A stretch of DNA of 48,815 nt from an uncultured Pseudomonadota bacterium (GCA_937889395.1 CALAOW010000057.1:1-48815), one strand, 5' to 3'; positions 31,290 to 43,138 are shown, numbered from the stretch's first letter. The notes: generated by a model from the sequence alone, not told the origin. Program-made: numbers and translations.

Positions 31290-32498
31290 CTAATCCGTCG
31301 CAGCGGCCGGCGTCGCGCCCGCACCCGGGGATGCGTCCGAATGAGGGAAAAGTACAGCATGAGCGCAATCGACCACGCTCTGGCTGGTGTTGAGAAAAAC
31401 CGTGATCTTGCAGCCGGTAATCTGATCGCTGCCGTCATGCGCGACCGGACTGCCGGTCAAGACTACGGTGTGCTTGGTCTGGTCCATTACGCCGCGCTTG
31501 CCAGTAGCCCATCGCGTGCCCTGACTGAGCCGAACGTTCCCGTCCGCGACCATGTCCTTCATCTGTTTGAAGTCTTTGTCTAAATAGTTTACGCGCAGCT
31601 GGTCGCTGGTAAGTTGCGCGTCCGCCTGGGTAGCGTGCACATTTCCGCTCCACAGGACCGAATGATTCTGGTAATCGAGCGACATCGACTCGGACTTTAT
31701 ATCGATCGGGGACTTGTTGTTGCCGAATTGCATCCCCCCAAACGCACCGCCTTGTTGGGGAGGATTTGACGCGAGCTTGGTGCCGCCGCCGGCCGCCTTG
31801 TGCGCCCTGTGCGGCGCGACAGCCTCGGCCGGCGCGGTGGCGGCGCTCACTGGGGGAGTCGCGGCTGCGGGAGCGCTCGCCGCAGAAGCCGGCGGTTCGG
31901 GTGCGGCCACATCAGCCGGCACCGGCGCGAGCGTCATCGGCGGCGCAATCGCGCCAGCCGGTGGAGCTGTCGCGGCGGTCGTTACTGGCGTTGATTCCGG
32001 GGCAACCGCTCCCGGAGCGGCCGTGGTGGTAGCAATTGACGGCGCCGCGGCAGGTGCAGCGTCTGCTGCGGTCACCGGCACGTCGGGAGCCGAAGGCGGC
32101 GCCGGAGCAGGCGCGCTCGCGACGGCGGGCGCCGAAGGTGGCGCTTCTGCCGGAGCCGTCGCCACGGCGGGTTGGGCCTGCGAGCCGCTGCCGTTGGTGT
32201 CCGATGCGGCTGCAGATGGCGGCGTGCCCGGCACTCCGCCGGTCACGCTGATCGAATCGCCGCTTGAATCGTCGCTGTTGGCGGCTTGGGGAACGGACGC
32301 GGCTGGCGGCGCCGAATTCGCAGGTTCGTTGCGGATCGAATCACCGACCGTCCCCGAACCCATCGCAGGCCCTGAATCCGGCGACGACCTCGGCGCGTTG
32401 ACGCCATCCTGAGCCCACGCCGGCGATGCGAGCGCGATGGCGACTATCGCAGTCGCGACGATACGCGACGCCCGACTAACTTTGCTTGGATTTTTCAC
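31290..32498 (-). CDS. lptA: LptA-like periplasmic LPS transport protein with a long Ala/Pro-rich linker
   Basis: LptA forms the periplasmic bridge that carries LPS from the inner to the outer membrane. The 402-residue product has a signal peptide (IVATAIVAIALASPAWA), then about 200 residues of low-complexity Ala/Pro/Ser/Thr/Val, and only then the OstA/LptA beta-jellyroll (about 258-385: SPIDIKSESMSLDYQNHSVLW, KDMVADGNVRLSQG, GKRGVMDQTKHTVVLTG). Typical LptA proteins are about 180 residues, so the linker is unusual. It starts at a GTG inside the end of lptC (23-base overlap), suggesting translational coupling. Confidence 0.85.
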   Translation of the reverse strand: MKNPSKVSRASRIVATAIVAIALASPAWAQDGVNAPRSSPDSGPAMGSGTVGDSIRNEPANSAPPAASVPQAANSDDSSGDSISVTGGVPGTPPSAAASDTNGSGSQAQPAVATAPAEAPPSAPAVASAPAPAPPSAPDVPVTAADAAPAAAPSIATTTAAPGAVAPESTPVTTAATAPPAGAIAPPMTLAPVPADVAAPEPPASAASAPAAATPPVSAATAPAEAVAPHRAHKAAGGGTKLASNPPQQGGAFGGMQFGNNKSPIDIKSESMSLDYQNHSVLWSGNVHATQADAQLTSDQLRVNYLDKDFKQMKDMVADGNVRLSQGTRWATGKRGVMDQTKHTVVLTGSPVAHDGSDQITGCKITVFLNTSQSVVDCAHAVLFPHSDASPGAGATPAAATD

Positions 32499-33081
32499 TA
32501 TCTTTCTTCGGCGTGACTACAGTCTCCACCTGCGTATTAAGCTGGAAGACACGCGTTTTGGGATGACCGATCAGCCCCACCCCGGTCACTTTCAGTCCGT
32601 CGCCCACGAGCGTCACAAGACCCGGCGCTTCGACCTTGTCATCGTCAGGTATAAAGGTCGCAGAATCGGTAGTGAGAACGTAATCGCCGAAGTGGATGAT
32701 GGTGCCTCCGGTCAAATACGCGCGCGTCACATGATTCCCGTTCAAGGTCAAATCCGCATGCGGTGCGTTGACGACCACCGGCTTGCCGTCCGACGAGACC
32801 ATCGTGACGACAGCGTCGGTCAGCTTCAGCGTGGTCTTGTCAGCCGTGTAGTCTGCTTCGCCCGCGGTCAGCACCCACTGCCGCTCGCCGGCTTTCATCT
32901 GCGTCCAGTGAAAATTATGCGCACGAAGGAGAGTTCCGGGTACCAGCCCGGCCGCGGTCTCCAAGACTTGAGTAGCGGAGCGATGGCGCACGATCCAAAC
33001 GGTCGCAATCAGCAGGATAATCAGCGCGGCCGCGCCGAAACCCGCCAGCGCCTTGGCGATTCTCTTGGGACTCAACTTCAA
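32476..33081 (-). CDS. lptC: LPS export protein LptC
   Basis: LptC is a bitopic inner-membrane protein passing LPS from the LptBFG extractor to LptA. The 201-residue protein has an N-terminal anchor helix (FGAAALIILLIATVWIV) and a periplasmic jellyroll: WVLTAGEADY, LKLTDAVVTM, ADLTLNGNHVTRAYLTG, DSATFIPDDDKV. It starts at a TTG with GGGAGAG upstream. It overlaps lptA and is likely transcribed with rpoN and the following genes. Confidence 0.88.
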   Translation of the reverse strand: MKLSPKRIAKALAGFGAAALIILLIATVWIVRHRSATQVLETAAGLVPGTLLRAHNFHWTQMKAGERQWVLTAGEADYTADKTTLKLTDAVVTMVSSDGKPVVVNAPHADLTLNGNHVTRAYLTGGTIIHFGDYVLTTDSATFIPDDDKVEAPGLVTLVGDGLKVTGVGLIGHPKTRVFQLNTQVETVVTPKKDSEKSKQS

Positions 33082-33194
33082 TCTCTCCCATCTTTCACGG
33101 TATCAAGTGCTTTTTTCCAAGTAAACCGAGCAGCACTTCGGGGTAGTCGGTCATTTTGAAAAATGAAGCCAGTCAACGGCCAAAGCAGCGCAGG

Positions 33195-34016
33195 CTAGCT
33201 GTTCAGCTTGTGAGCCGCGAGGATCAAATGGTCGTGCATCAGCACTTGCCGGCTCAGCATCCATCCGAGCAGTTTCCGGTTTAGGGCCAGCGACGGCCGC
33301 GCGCGGTTGTGCCGAACAAGATATCTGCGCTGGCGCTTCATCAGCAGGAACCAGGTGTTGAGAGCCACCAAGGGCAAGAATAGCGGGTAGAGGAAATATG
33401 CAATGGCTTTTACCCGGCTGCGCCCCAAAGCCGTCAACTCCAAGCCGTTTCGGATGAGCAGGTAATAAAGGTAGGGGAACATCACCGGATGGTTGTGGTA
33501 TAACCGCGCATCGCCGAGCGGAGTGTCGAACGGCATCACGCGGCGCTTGGTTTTATGGAACCCGGAGAGCAGGAAGGCCAGTCTGCTATCAAGCCTCATC
33601 ACGTTTACGGTGCTGATGATCAGGTATCCTCCGGATTTGACGATACGGGCCAGTTCACTTATCAGGCGAGCGTGAGGTTCCAGATGTTCGATGACGTCAG
33701 TGATGATGACTACATCGAAACTGCCGTCGGGATAGGGCAAGCCGCGGATCAGATCGACCCCGTTGTCAATTGCCAGCTCGCCGATAGGCGGAAGATTGGT
33801 CTCGAAACGCGTACCTCGCGCGTCGAAGCCGCGTCTGTTTAGTTCACGCAACAATTCTCCGTGGCGGCAACTGACCTCCAGGATTCGAGCGCCCCTCGGA
33901 GCGCCGAGCTTGTCCAACAGTGCGAGAACGCCTTGAAGATCCGATCGCCGAAGAACACGCTCGTGGCTTCCGGCATCACCCCCACCAGAATTTTCTTCGG
34001 CCTCAGCTAAACTCAC
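33195..34016 (-). CDS. Class I SAM-dependent methyltransferase
   Basis: The protein has 273 residues. A Rossmann methyltransferase domain occupies about residues 30-190: motif I is ILEVSCRHGELLREL (two of the usual glycines are replaced), the acidic strand-2 end is near RGTRFETN, and SFDVVIITDVIEHLEPH is the motif II/post-II region typical of type-11 methyltransferases. VKSGGYLIISTVN is motif III. A hydrophobic C-terminal segment (FLYPLFLPLVALNTWFLLM) suggests membrane association. It lies between kdsA and lptC, where kdsD/kdsC are found in related gene orders, so a role in surface glycan or lipid modification is plausible. The GTG start has GGAGGGCGGGG-like SD sequence upstream. Confidence 0.8.
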   Translation of the reverse strand: MSLAEAEENSGGGDAGSHERVLRRSDLQGVLALLDKLGAPRGARILEVSCRHGELLRELNRRGFDARGTRFETNLPPIGELAIDNGVDLIRGLPYPDGSFDVVIITDVIEHLEPHARLISELARIVKSGGYLIISTVNVMRLDSRLAFLLSGFHKTKRRVMPFDTPLGDARLYHNHPVMFPYLYYLLIRNGLELTALGRSRVKAIAYFLYPLFLPLVALNTWFLLMKRQRRYLVRHNRARPSLALNRKLLGWMLSRQVLMHDHLILAAHKLNS

Positions 34017-34180
34017 CCCGCCCTCCGTTAATATCTTTAATTATTGGGATTTCATGTTTGGACGCGGACTCAAAATGAGCCACTACCCGATTCGGCAGCA
34101 TACTTGCGAAGCGCCGCGAACTTGCGCTCACTACTTTGCAACCGCCGCGCGTAACCTCACACAAGCCCGGTTAGCGCAAA

Positions 34181-37414
<3,234 letters not shown>

Positions 37415-37593
37415 TGAGACGTCGGCCAGAAACTTTCTCCGCTGTTCGAGATTATCGATCCAAGCGGCACGTACGAACGTAACCGACCGCCGAAGCCTTT
37501 GTCAATTTCGCGCGCGCCGATTACCAACACCCACAAATAAACGGGCGACCCGCTAAGGGCCGCCCATCGAAAAGACATCGCGACGCGCGCGAA

Positions 37594-37719
37594 CTACTTG
37601 CCGCGAATTCGCGTCCGCCGCATCTTGCGCAGCCGTGACTTCGCCTGATGCGGATCGCTCTTCTTCTTTCGCGCAAGTTTGCGATTGCGCCGATTTCGCT
37701 GCTTCGAGGCTACCTTCAT
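37594..37719 (-). CDS. 41-residue highly basic protein overlapping the carboxypeptidase gene
   Basis: The short frame starts at the ATG complement 37717-37719 and ends at TAG 37594-37596. It encodes 41 residues, about half of them Lys or Arg (start MKVASKQRNRRNRKLARKKK, end LRKMRRTRIRGK). The ATG overlaps the stop of the upstream carboxypeptidase gene (ATGA), and AGGAGAACCA lies just upstream, so translation is likely. The composition suggests an RNA- or ribosome-binding peptide, loosely like small ribosomal or COX24-type proteins. I recognise no specific family. Confidence 0.6.
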   Translation of the reverse strand: MKVASKQRNRRNRKLARKKKSDPHQAKSRLRKMRRTRIRGK

Positions 37720-38981
37720 TGGTTCTCCTGGTTCTGATTATACGACGGCGGCGCTGATGCGTTGTACGCCTCGCCCGGTCCTGTCTGCGGGGCGGCGAAC
37801 GCGACCGGGCTTATCGCCATCACTTCCGTCATCGCCTGCCCCTGGTTCTGCACCAGCACTCGGCCGAGCGCTTCTCCCGACCTAACCGGCCCGTCGATTG
37901 CCGCCGGCACATCGTACACCAGCTTGACCGCCGAGGCATCGGCCTTCAGCACCACAACTTTGAGATCGCTCGCCGCGACCGGTTGAATCAGCGGGCCCGA
38001 ACTGACCTGCACCTGGACCGGAAGCGGCTGGCCGGACTTGAGCAGCGGCACCGAGGTGAATTGCTCGAAGCCCCACTCCATCACTTTCGCCGCCTGCGCA
38101 AAGCGTTGCTGATTCGACGGCGCGCCGAGAATCACCGCGATCAGCCGCATGCCGCCGCGCTTGGCCGTGGTCGTGACGTTGAACCCCGCCCGAAACGTGA
38201 ATCCGGTCTTGAGCCCGTCGCATCCTTCGAAATGGCCGACCAGATGGTTGGTATTGCGCAGCATGCAGACGCCGTTGTCGAAATCCATCGTCTCCTGACT
38301 CGACCACATCAGCAGATTGGTCTCGCGGATTATCGCGCGACCCACCGTCGCGAGATCGTAGGCGTTGGTGCGATCTGCATCATGGGTGGGACGCGGCGGC
38401 AGTCCATCGACGGTCTGATATTCCGTATGCGTCATCCCGAGTTCGCGCGCCCGCTCGTTCATCATGCGGACCATCGCCTCGACCGATCCGCCGATCTTTT
38501 CGGCGACTGCGACCGCGGCGTCATTTGCCGATTTGACCAGCGCCGCCTTCATCAACTCGCGCAGCGGATAAACGTCGCCCTGCTTGAGGCCGACGCGCGA
38601 GCCGCCGGTATGCGCGGAGCGTTCGGAAATTCTGACCAACTCATCGGACTTGAAACGACCGGCGTTGATCTGCTCCTGCGCGACCAGCAGGAGCATCATC
38701 TTGGCCATCGAGGCCGGCGGCCACTCCATGTCGGCGTTGTACGCCATCAGCACGCGGCCGCTGTCGGCATCCTCGAGCAGCGCACCCTTGTAGAGTGGCC
38801 CTGCGGCCGCCCTCGCCGCCCGCTTCGAATGAACTGCCTTATGCAGCCGGCGCCATTGCGCGGTCGCGCCCGCGGGCGACGCCGCGAACACGACGACCGC
38901 GCTCAACATCACTGCCGAGCCGAACAAGACTGCAGATTTTAAATTAACGATTGCCCGCCTCCACCTGCCCAATTCCACCAC
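37716..38981 (-). CDS. D-alanyl-D-alanine carboxypeptidase (PBP5/6-type, DacA-like)
   Basis: This is a low-molecular-weight penicillin-binding protein that trims the terminal D-Ala from peptidoglycan stem peptides. The motifs are all present: SxxK in PPASMAKMM, SxN in VKSANDAAV, KTG in GLKTGFT. A C-terminal PBP5-type domain (about the last 100 residues) follows. From the GTG at 38979-38981, preceded by GAGGACAAACC, the protein has 421 residues, with a signal segment (LKSAVLFGSAVMLSAVVVFAA in shortened form) ending near AGA. A longer frame opens at 39134 but overlaps the TPR gene. Confidence 0.92.
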   Translation of the reverse strand: MVELGRWRRAIVNLKSAVLFGSAVMLSAVVVFAASPAGATAQWRRLHKAVHSKRAARAAAGPLYKGALLEDADSGRVLMAYNADMEWPPASMAKMMLLLVAQEQINAGRFKSDELVRISERSAHTGGSRVGLKQGDVYPLRELMKAALVKSANDAAVAVAEKIGGSVEAMVRMMNERARELGMTHTEYQTVDGLPPRPTHDADRTNAYDLATVGRAIIRETNLLMWSSQETMDFDNGVCMLRNTNHLVGHFEGCDGLKTGFTFRAGFNVTTTAKRGGMRLIAVILGAPSNQQRFAQAAKVMEWGFEQFTSVPLLKSGQPLPVQVQVSSGPLIQPVAASDLKVVVLKADASAVKLVYDVPAAIDGPVRSGEALGRVLVQNQGQAMTEVMAISPVAFAAPQTGPGEAYNASAPPSYNQNQENQ

Positions 38982-39018
38982 CGGTTTGTCCTCTGCCGTA
39001 ATTCGATTCGCCCCGCGC

Positions 39019-39729
39019 TCAAGGAATGCGTATGAAACCGCTTGCTTCGGGCGCACCCTTCGAGCCGCTGCTTTTGACGTGTTGCAGAATCGCGAGGTTG
39101 GTCCGCGCCGGCGCGTAATCGGGAATCTCACCAACCAGTTCGTTCCATTCCTGGCTCGCTCTGACGTACTTGCCTTCCTCGGCGTAGATTGCGCCGAGCG
39201 TGTTGCGCGCGTCCGGTTGACTCGGATCTATTTGCAGCGACAGTAGCGCTTCCTGCTCGGCTTGTGCGAGCGCTCCGCGCCGCTCATATGCGAGTGCGAG
39301 GTTGAAATGCGTCTCGGGCCGTTCCGGTCCGAGCAGCGCCGCCAGCCGCAGCACTTGAGTCGCGTCGCGAGTCTGCCCGCTTTCGAGGTAGAGCAGGCCG
39401 AGGTTCAGGAACAACTGCCAGTCATCGAGGCCAAGACGGATCGCCTTCTGATACTCGGCGAGTTCCTGGCGATGCTGTCCGACGACGCCGTACGCGAAAC
39501 CCAAGTGGTAATGTGCAAGCGCGTTGGTGGGATCGTCGCTGATAACGACGCGATGGCGGCGGATCGCCTCGGGGTAATCTTCCATACCCAGAAAGTAGTC
39601 CGCCAGCGGATCGCAAACTTGCTCGTCGTAAGAACTGCTTTTGGCGCTGGCCTGCGCGCCGATCGGCGACTGGAGTACCAGCGCGATCAGAACCAAAAGA
39701 CAAATGCTCGAACGGCGACAGCTCAACAA
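39019..39729 (-). CDS. Secreted tetratricopeptide-repeat protein
   Basis: The protein has 236 residues. A signal peptide (SICLLVLIALVLQSPIGAQA) is followed by at least four TPR units: PEAIRRHRVVISDDPTNALAH, ELAEYQKAIRLGLDDWQLFLN shortened form, THFNLALAYERRGALAQAEQ, and ARNTLGAIYAEEGKYVRASQ. TPR proteins are periplasmic or envelope scaffolds. It starts at a TTG preceded by GGGAG. It lies directly upstream of the carboxypeptidase (37 bases between), so a cell-wall role is plausible. No enzymatic domain is present. Confidence 0.85.
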   Translation of the reverse strand: MLSCRRSSICLLVLIALVLQSPIGAQASAKSSSYDEQVCDPLADYFLGMEDYPEAIRRHRVVISDDPTNALAHYHLGFAYGVVGQHRQELAEYQKAIRLGLDDWQLFLNLGLLYLESGQTRDATQVLRLAALLGPERPETHFNLALAYERRGALAQAEQEALLSLQIDPSQPDARNTLGAIYAEEGKYVRASQEWNELVGEIPDYAPARTNLAILQHVKSSGSKGAPEASGFIRIP

Positions 39730-39824
39730 CTTATTATCTCCCGCGTCCCCGCAGGAAGAGATCTGATGCTAGCAGGAATGTTCGCGACAAAAAAACGCGC
39801 AGCGTGTTTTTGACGCCGCGAGCC

Positions 39825-39850
39825 AACGAAAAACGAAAAAACGAAAAAAA
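39825..39850. repeat. CGAAAAA-type tandem repeat
   Basis: About three imperfect copies of ACGAAAAA lie upstream of the TPR gene. They resemble the array at 29662-29691, in opposite orientation. Confidence 0.6.
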
Positions 39851-39907
39851 GGCGTCGTGCCAGCCGCGGACCGGATAAATCCGGGTTCGCGCGGCTGGCC
39901 GGACGCC
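39851..39907. repeat. Long imperfect inverted repeat
   Basis: GGCGTCGTGCCAGCCGCG pairs with CGCGGCTGGCCGGACGCC around a ~20-base loop. A shorter hairpin (GGAGGCAAAG / CTTTGCCCCC) follows at 39908-39931. The rest of the 39730-40021 gap holds no gene I can support. Confidence 0.55.
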
Positions 39908-39969
39908 GGAGGCAAAGCCAACTTTGCCCCCCGATCCTGGATGGATCGATGTACCTTAAGCGATTCGAA

Positions 39970-39999
39970 CGAGGGCGGCAGCCAATGCAACCGCCCTCG
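39970..39999 (-). terminator. Candidate terminator of the collagen-like gene
   Basis: CGAGGGCGG and CCGCCCTCG form a perfect 9-bp stem with a 12-base loop, 23 bases past the stop codon. The T-run on the minus strand is short. Confidence 0.5.
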
Positions 40000-40021
40000 T
40001 GGTTATCAAGCCTGAGCGAAA

Positions 40022-40408
40022 TTACGGAGTTGCGGGAGCCGGAGCGGACTCTGGAACCGCCGCGCCACCAGCCGCTGCACCTGCCGCTCCTCCTGCCGCT
40101 GCGCCTGCCTCAGCACCAGCTTTTGAGCCAGCCGCCGCGCCTGCTTCGGCCGCCTTCTTGTGGTGACGATGCTTATGGTTGGTCGCCGCCGGCGATGCTG
40201 CCGCGCCAGGTTCTCCGGTGGCTCCGGTCGCGCCGGTCTCCCCGGTGGCTCCCGATGCGCCAGTCGCGCCCGTTGCGCCAGTCGCGCCAGTCGCGCCGGT
40301 CGCGCCGGTCGCGCCCGGAGCTGCAGGCGGGGTATCCTGGGCGAAAGCCGGCATCGCCAACGCGGCGGCGAAGAAAGCTGCGGAAAGGACTGAAAGGGTG
40401 CGCTTCAT
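40022..40408 (-). CDS. Secreted collagen-like repeat protein
   Basis: The 128-residue product has a signal peptide ([19 protein letters not shown], cleaved at AQD) and then about 13 collagen-type Gly-X-Y triplets, mostly GAT with GAS, GET and GEP. A His/Lys linker (NHKHRHHKK) and a Gly/Ala-rich tail follow. Bacterial collagen-like proteins form triple helices on the surface; here the stretch is short. No membrane anchor or sorting motif is present, so it is likely periplasmic or secreted. AAGGAG lies before the ATG, and a GCGGCCC hairpin sits at 40432-40450. Confidence 0.8.
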   Translation of the reverse strand: MKRTLSVLSAAFFAAALAMPAFAQDTPPAAPGATGATGATGATGATGATGASGATGETGATGATGEPGAAASPAATNHKHRHHKKAAEAGAAAGSKAGAEAGAAAGGAAGAAAGGAAVPESAPAPATP

Positions 40409-40431
40409 ACTCTTGGATCTCCTTGATCTGG

Positions 40432-40450
40432 GCGGCCCTTAATGGGCCGC
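40432..40450 (-). promoter_or_regulatory. Hairpin in the 5' leader of the collagen-like gene
   Basis: GCGGCCC and GGGCCGC form a perfect 7-bp stem with a 5-base loop, starting 24 bases upstream of the start codon. It may affect translation or message stability. Confidence 0.4.
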
Positions 40451-40621
40451 AATGTGACTATTAGGGCTATTGCTATACCCGTGCCATCGGAGTGACGGCA
40501 GGATTCCCACGGATCGACAAGGCATTTTGCCGGGGCCGGCCGGTCGGCAATGACGCAATCGGTGTATCGTCTATCCGCTTTGCGTCTGCGTTTGTCTCCC
40601 TTCACTGTCCCCCCCGACCCC

Positions 40622-41347
40622 CTATTCGCGCGCCCGGCGCTCATCCTTGAGCTCTCGATATAGCGCTATTAGCTCCTTAAATGCCCGCGCGACCACTTTG
40701 AGATTGGCGCCCGACTGCTCGCCCGTCAGCCGGGGCAGATGCTTCACCTCCACCTCTATTACCTTTGCATTACGGCCCGCCAGCCGCGCCATTAATTCCG
40801 TCGAGATCATCGCGCCATGCGCCCGCAAATCCATCCCCTCGAGCTTCTCGCGCTTGAACAATTTGAAGCCGCAATCGATATCGCTGATCGTGATGCCGAG
40901 TAGCACACGGACCAGAATCGTCCACGCCTTGCCGTTGATTCTGCGAATCAGAGAGTCGGCACGGCGCACTCGGTGCCCGGCAACAACGTCGTATTCGGGG
41001 ACAAACGGGGTCAAACGCTCGAGATCTGAAGGATCGAATTGCCCGTCGCCGTCGCATAGCAGTACATACTGCTTGGTCGCGGCCCGAATTCCGGAGATCA
41101 CCGCACCGCCGTAGCCTTTGTTGACATGATGACGCACGACTTTGACGTGCGAATCTTCCGCGGCGAGGCGCTCGGCGATTTCGCCGGTGCGATCGCGGCT
41201 GCCGTCGTCAACTACGATTATCTCAAAGTCGTCTGCGACGCGTGGCAATTCGGCCAGGTATGAGCGCACGACGCGCTCGACGTTGCCTTCCTCGTTATGC
41301 GACGGCAGGAAAACGCTGATTGCGGGGATTCGGGCCGGGGAGCTCAC
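40622..41347 (-). CDS. Family 2 glycosyltransferase (polyprenyl-phosphate type, DPM1-like)
   Basis: The 241-residue GT-A-fold enzyme has SVFLPSHNEEGNVERVV at the start, IIVVDDGSRD, the acidic metal motif DGDGQFDPSDL, and the acceptor-side segment DIDCGFKLFKRE. The fit is to dolichyl/undecaprenyl-phosphate mannosyl- or glucosyltransferases, which load a sugar on a polyprenyl carrier at the membrane. There is no C-terminal membrane domain, as in soluble DPM1-like members. The start is a GTG. It sits 15 bases after the flavin reductase gene on the same strand. Confidence 0.88.
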   Translation of the reverse strand: MSSPARIPAISVFLPSHNEEGNVERVVRSYLAELPRVADDFEIIVVDDGSRDRTGEIAERLAAEDSHVKVVRHHVNKGYGGAVISGIRAATKQYVLLCDGDGQFDPSDLERLTPFVPEYDVVAGHRVRRADSLIRRINGKAWTILVRVLLGITISDIDCGFKLFKREKLEGMDLRAHGAMISTELMARLAGRNAKVIEVEVKHLPRLTGEQSGANLKVVARAFKELIALYRELKDERRARE

Positions 41348-41362
41348 GTTGGCATGGGCGAT

Positions 41363-41842
41363 CTAGTCGCCGAGCTCACGGTATCCGCCGCGGAAAAACA
41401 GCAGCGGCTTGCCCTCGCGGGGCGTTTCGGCCTGCTCGACCTCGCCGATGTAAATCGTATGGTCGCCGCCGTCGATCACGGTGGTCACTTTGCACTCGAG
41501 ATAAGCCAGCGCACCGTCGAGGATCGGGGCGCCGTTCGCGCCAATTTTGTGACTGACGCCCTCGAATTTGTTGCCGCCGCTGACCGCGAACTTGCGCGAC
41601 AACGCTTCCTGGTCGTGGCCCAGTACATTGACGGTGAAGATTTTGCTCTCCTCGAAGCAGGGATAGCTCTCGGCCTTCTTGTCCACGCAAATCAGGGCCA
41701 GCGGAGGAACCAGCGAGACCGAGGTAAACGCGTTGGCAGTCAGGCCGTGCAGCTCACCCGAGTTGCGACGCGACGTGACCACGGTAACGCCGGTTGCGAA
41801 ATGACCCATCACGCGCCGCAGTTCGTTCGGTTCGATTGCCAT
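41363..41842 (-). CDS. Flavin reductase-like protein (FMN-binding split barrel)
   Basis: This 159-residue protein belongs to the HpaC/RutF-type flavin reductases, which supply reduced FMN or FAD to partner monooxygenases. MGHFATGVTVVTS at the start and GLTANAFTSVSLVPPLALICVD are family signatures, as is FTVNVLGHDQEALSRKFA. It could serve the hydroxylase-family protein at 5974, but the distance is large and other partners are possible. It probably forms a two-gene unit with the GT2 gene, although their roles seem unrelated. Confidence 0.88.
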   Translation of the reverse strand: MAIEPNELRRVMGHFATGVTVVTSRRNSGELHGLTANAFTSVSLVPPLALICVDKKAESYPCFEESKIFTVNVLGHDQEALSRKFAVSGGNKFEGVSHKIGANGAPILDGALAYLECKVTTVIDGGDHTIYIGEVEQAETPREGKPLLFFRGGYRELGD

Positions 41843-41965
41843 CCAAATCTCTCTGCGCGCGGATGCTATCAGACGATTTTGCCGACCGTCAAAGGCGATA
41901 GCCCGGCAGATTGACCTGCGTGGTCAAAAAAAGACGTTTCCGCGCGACCGGGCTGGATGAGGGAG

Positions 41966-43138
41966 TCAAAGTTCACCTTCAAACGCGCGATGCAGAAGGG
42001 ACTGAAATAAATCGTCCGAGCGTTGGCGGCGGGCGGCTTGTGCGGATTCGAGTTCGCGGATATCGATCACCCGTTGGGCGAACTCCTTTTGCAGCGGCAG
42101 CGGGGGAAGCGGCACATTAATACGAGAAAGTGCGTCGAGTCCGAGAGTTCTGTTACGACCTGCTCCGCCGGGCGAAGCCTCTCCAATTTTTTCAAGGCCC
42201 TCCGCTGTCAAGAAATAGAAGGAGAGAAAATCACTGGTTGCGACCTCAGCTTTCGGTACGCACGCAATGAAGCGATGGGATCCGAAGCGCCCGCTGTCTT
42301 CACGTTTGACCACCGCAATGGCACCCTCCCAAGCAAAAACATTGCTGAACAGCAGGTCGCCCGGCTCAATTCGATATATCCGCTTACCACCGACTTCGAC
42401 CCCGGAGAGCGACGGCTTATGAAACGTACCTTTACCGAAGGAACGAATCCCGAGCTCTGGGTAGTTGGCTAGAAGATCGACCTGTACTGGGCGACGAACA
42501 ATCGGAGCGACTTCGCCCAGCCGCACAGAGGGCCAGCCTTTCGACCGCGAGTTGCCAAACATTTCGTGGAAGAGAGCGGGGATGAGGACGGCGGTGCGGC
42601 GGTCAGCTTGCCCGCGCAACTTCCGCAACTCGTCCGCTTCGTCCAGCAGCTTCACAAGCCGGCCCTGCTCCGGCAACGGCGGCACAGGAATCGGAAAGTT
42701 CTTGAGAAAATCCACAGGCACACGCTGTTGGCCTGCGGTTCCGGTGAAGTTGGCTTCAGCAGCCGAGCGGAACGATGGCTGACGAATGAAGGCAAACACC
42801 CATTGCGGAAGCAAGCCTTCCGTCGGACGCAGTACGTGAAATTTCGTGGAGCCGAAACCAAGCCCCCCGCGCAGGCCACGAGCAATGGCGGCTTTGCCGT
42901 TCTGCATGCAAGGCGTGATTTTAGCGAAGAGAACGTCGTTTTCTCGAAACGGGGTGTAGCCTTTGGCAACTTGGCTGTATTCGCGGAGTTCGGGCCGGGC
43001 GATGCTACCACTTAGTTCATCGACTGCTGCCATCGGGACAAACGTGACATCGGTGTTTGTGCCAGGAATTTCCGAAGCTACGAGCTTTGGATTGATGGCG
43101 CAGACTTCGCCCAATGGTTTTGTCGGCCAGCGTTTCAT
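41966..43138 (-). CDS. hsdS: Type I restriction-modification specificity subunit HsdS
   Basis: HsdS recognises the bipartite target DNA for the R-M complex. The 390-residue protein has two target-recognition domains, each followed by a coiled-coil: the first ends at about residue 190 with PLPEQGRLVKLLDEADELRKL, the second with PLPLQKEFAQRVIDIRELESA. This two-TRD layout is full length. The start overlaps the hsdM stop by 4 bases (ATGA). The target sequence cannot be deduced. It is less GC-rich than the flanking core genes. Confidence 0.93.
   Translation of the reverse strand: MKRWPTKPLGEVCAINPKLVASEIPGTNTDVTFVPMAAVDELSGSIARPELREYSQVAKGYTPFRENDVLFAKITPCMQNGKAAIARGLRGGLGFGSTKFHVLRPTEGLLPQWVFAFIRQPSFRSAAEANFTGTAGQQRVPVDFLKNFPIPVPPLPEQGRLVKLLDEADELRKLRGQADRRTAVLIPALFHEMFGNSRSKGWPSVRLGEVAPIVRRPVQVDLLANYPELGIRSFGKGTFHKPSLSGVEVGGKRIYRIEPGDLLFSNVFAWEGAIAVVKREDSGRFGSHRFIACVPKAEVATSDFLSFYFLTAEGLEKIGEASPGGAGRNRTLGLDALSRINVPLPPLPLQKEFAQRVIDIRELESAQAARRQRSDDLFQSLLHRAFEGEL

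Noticed and set aside
40240-40320. Short direct repeats resembling a CRISPR array
   Set aside because: They are Gly-X-Y codons of the collagen-like gene, with no spacers.
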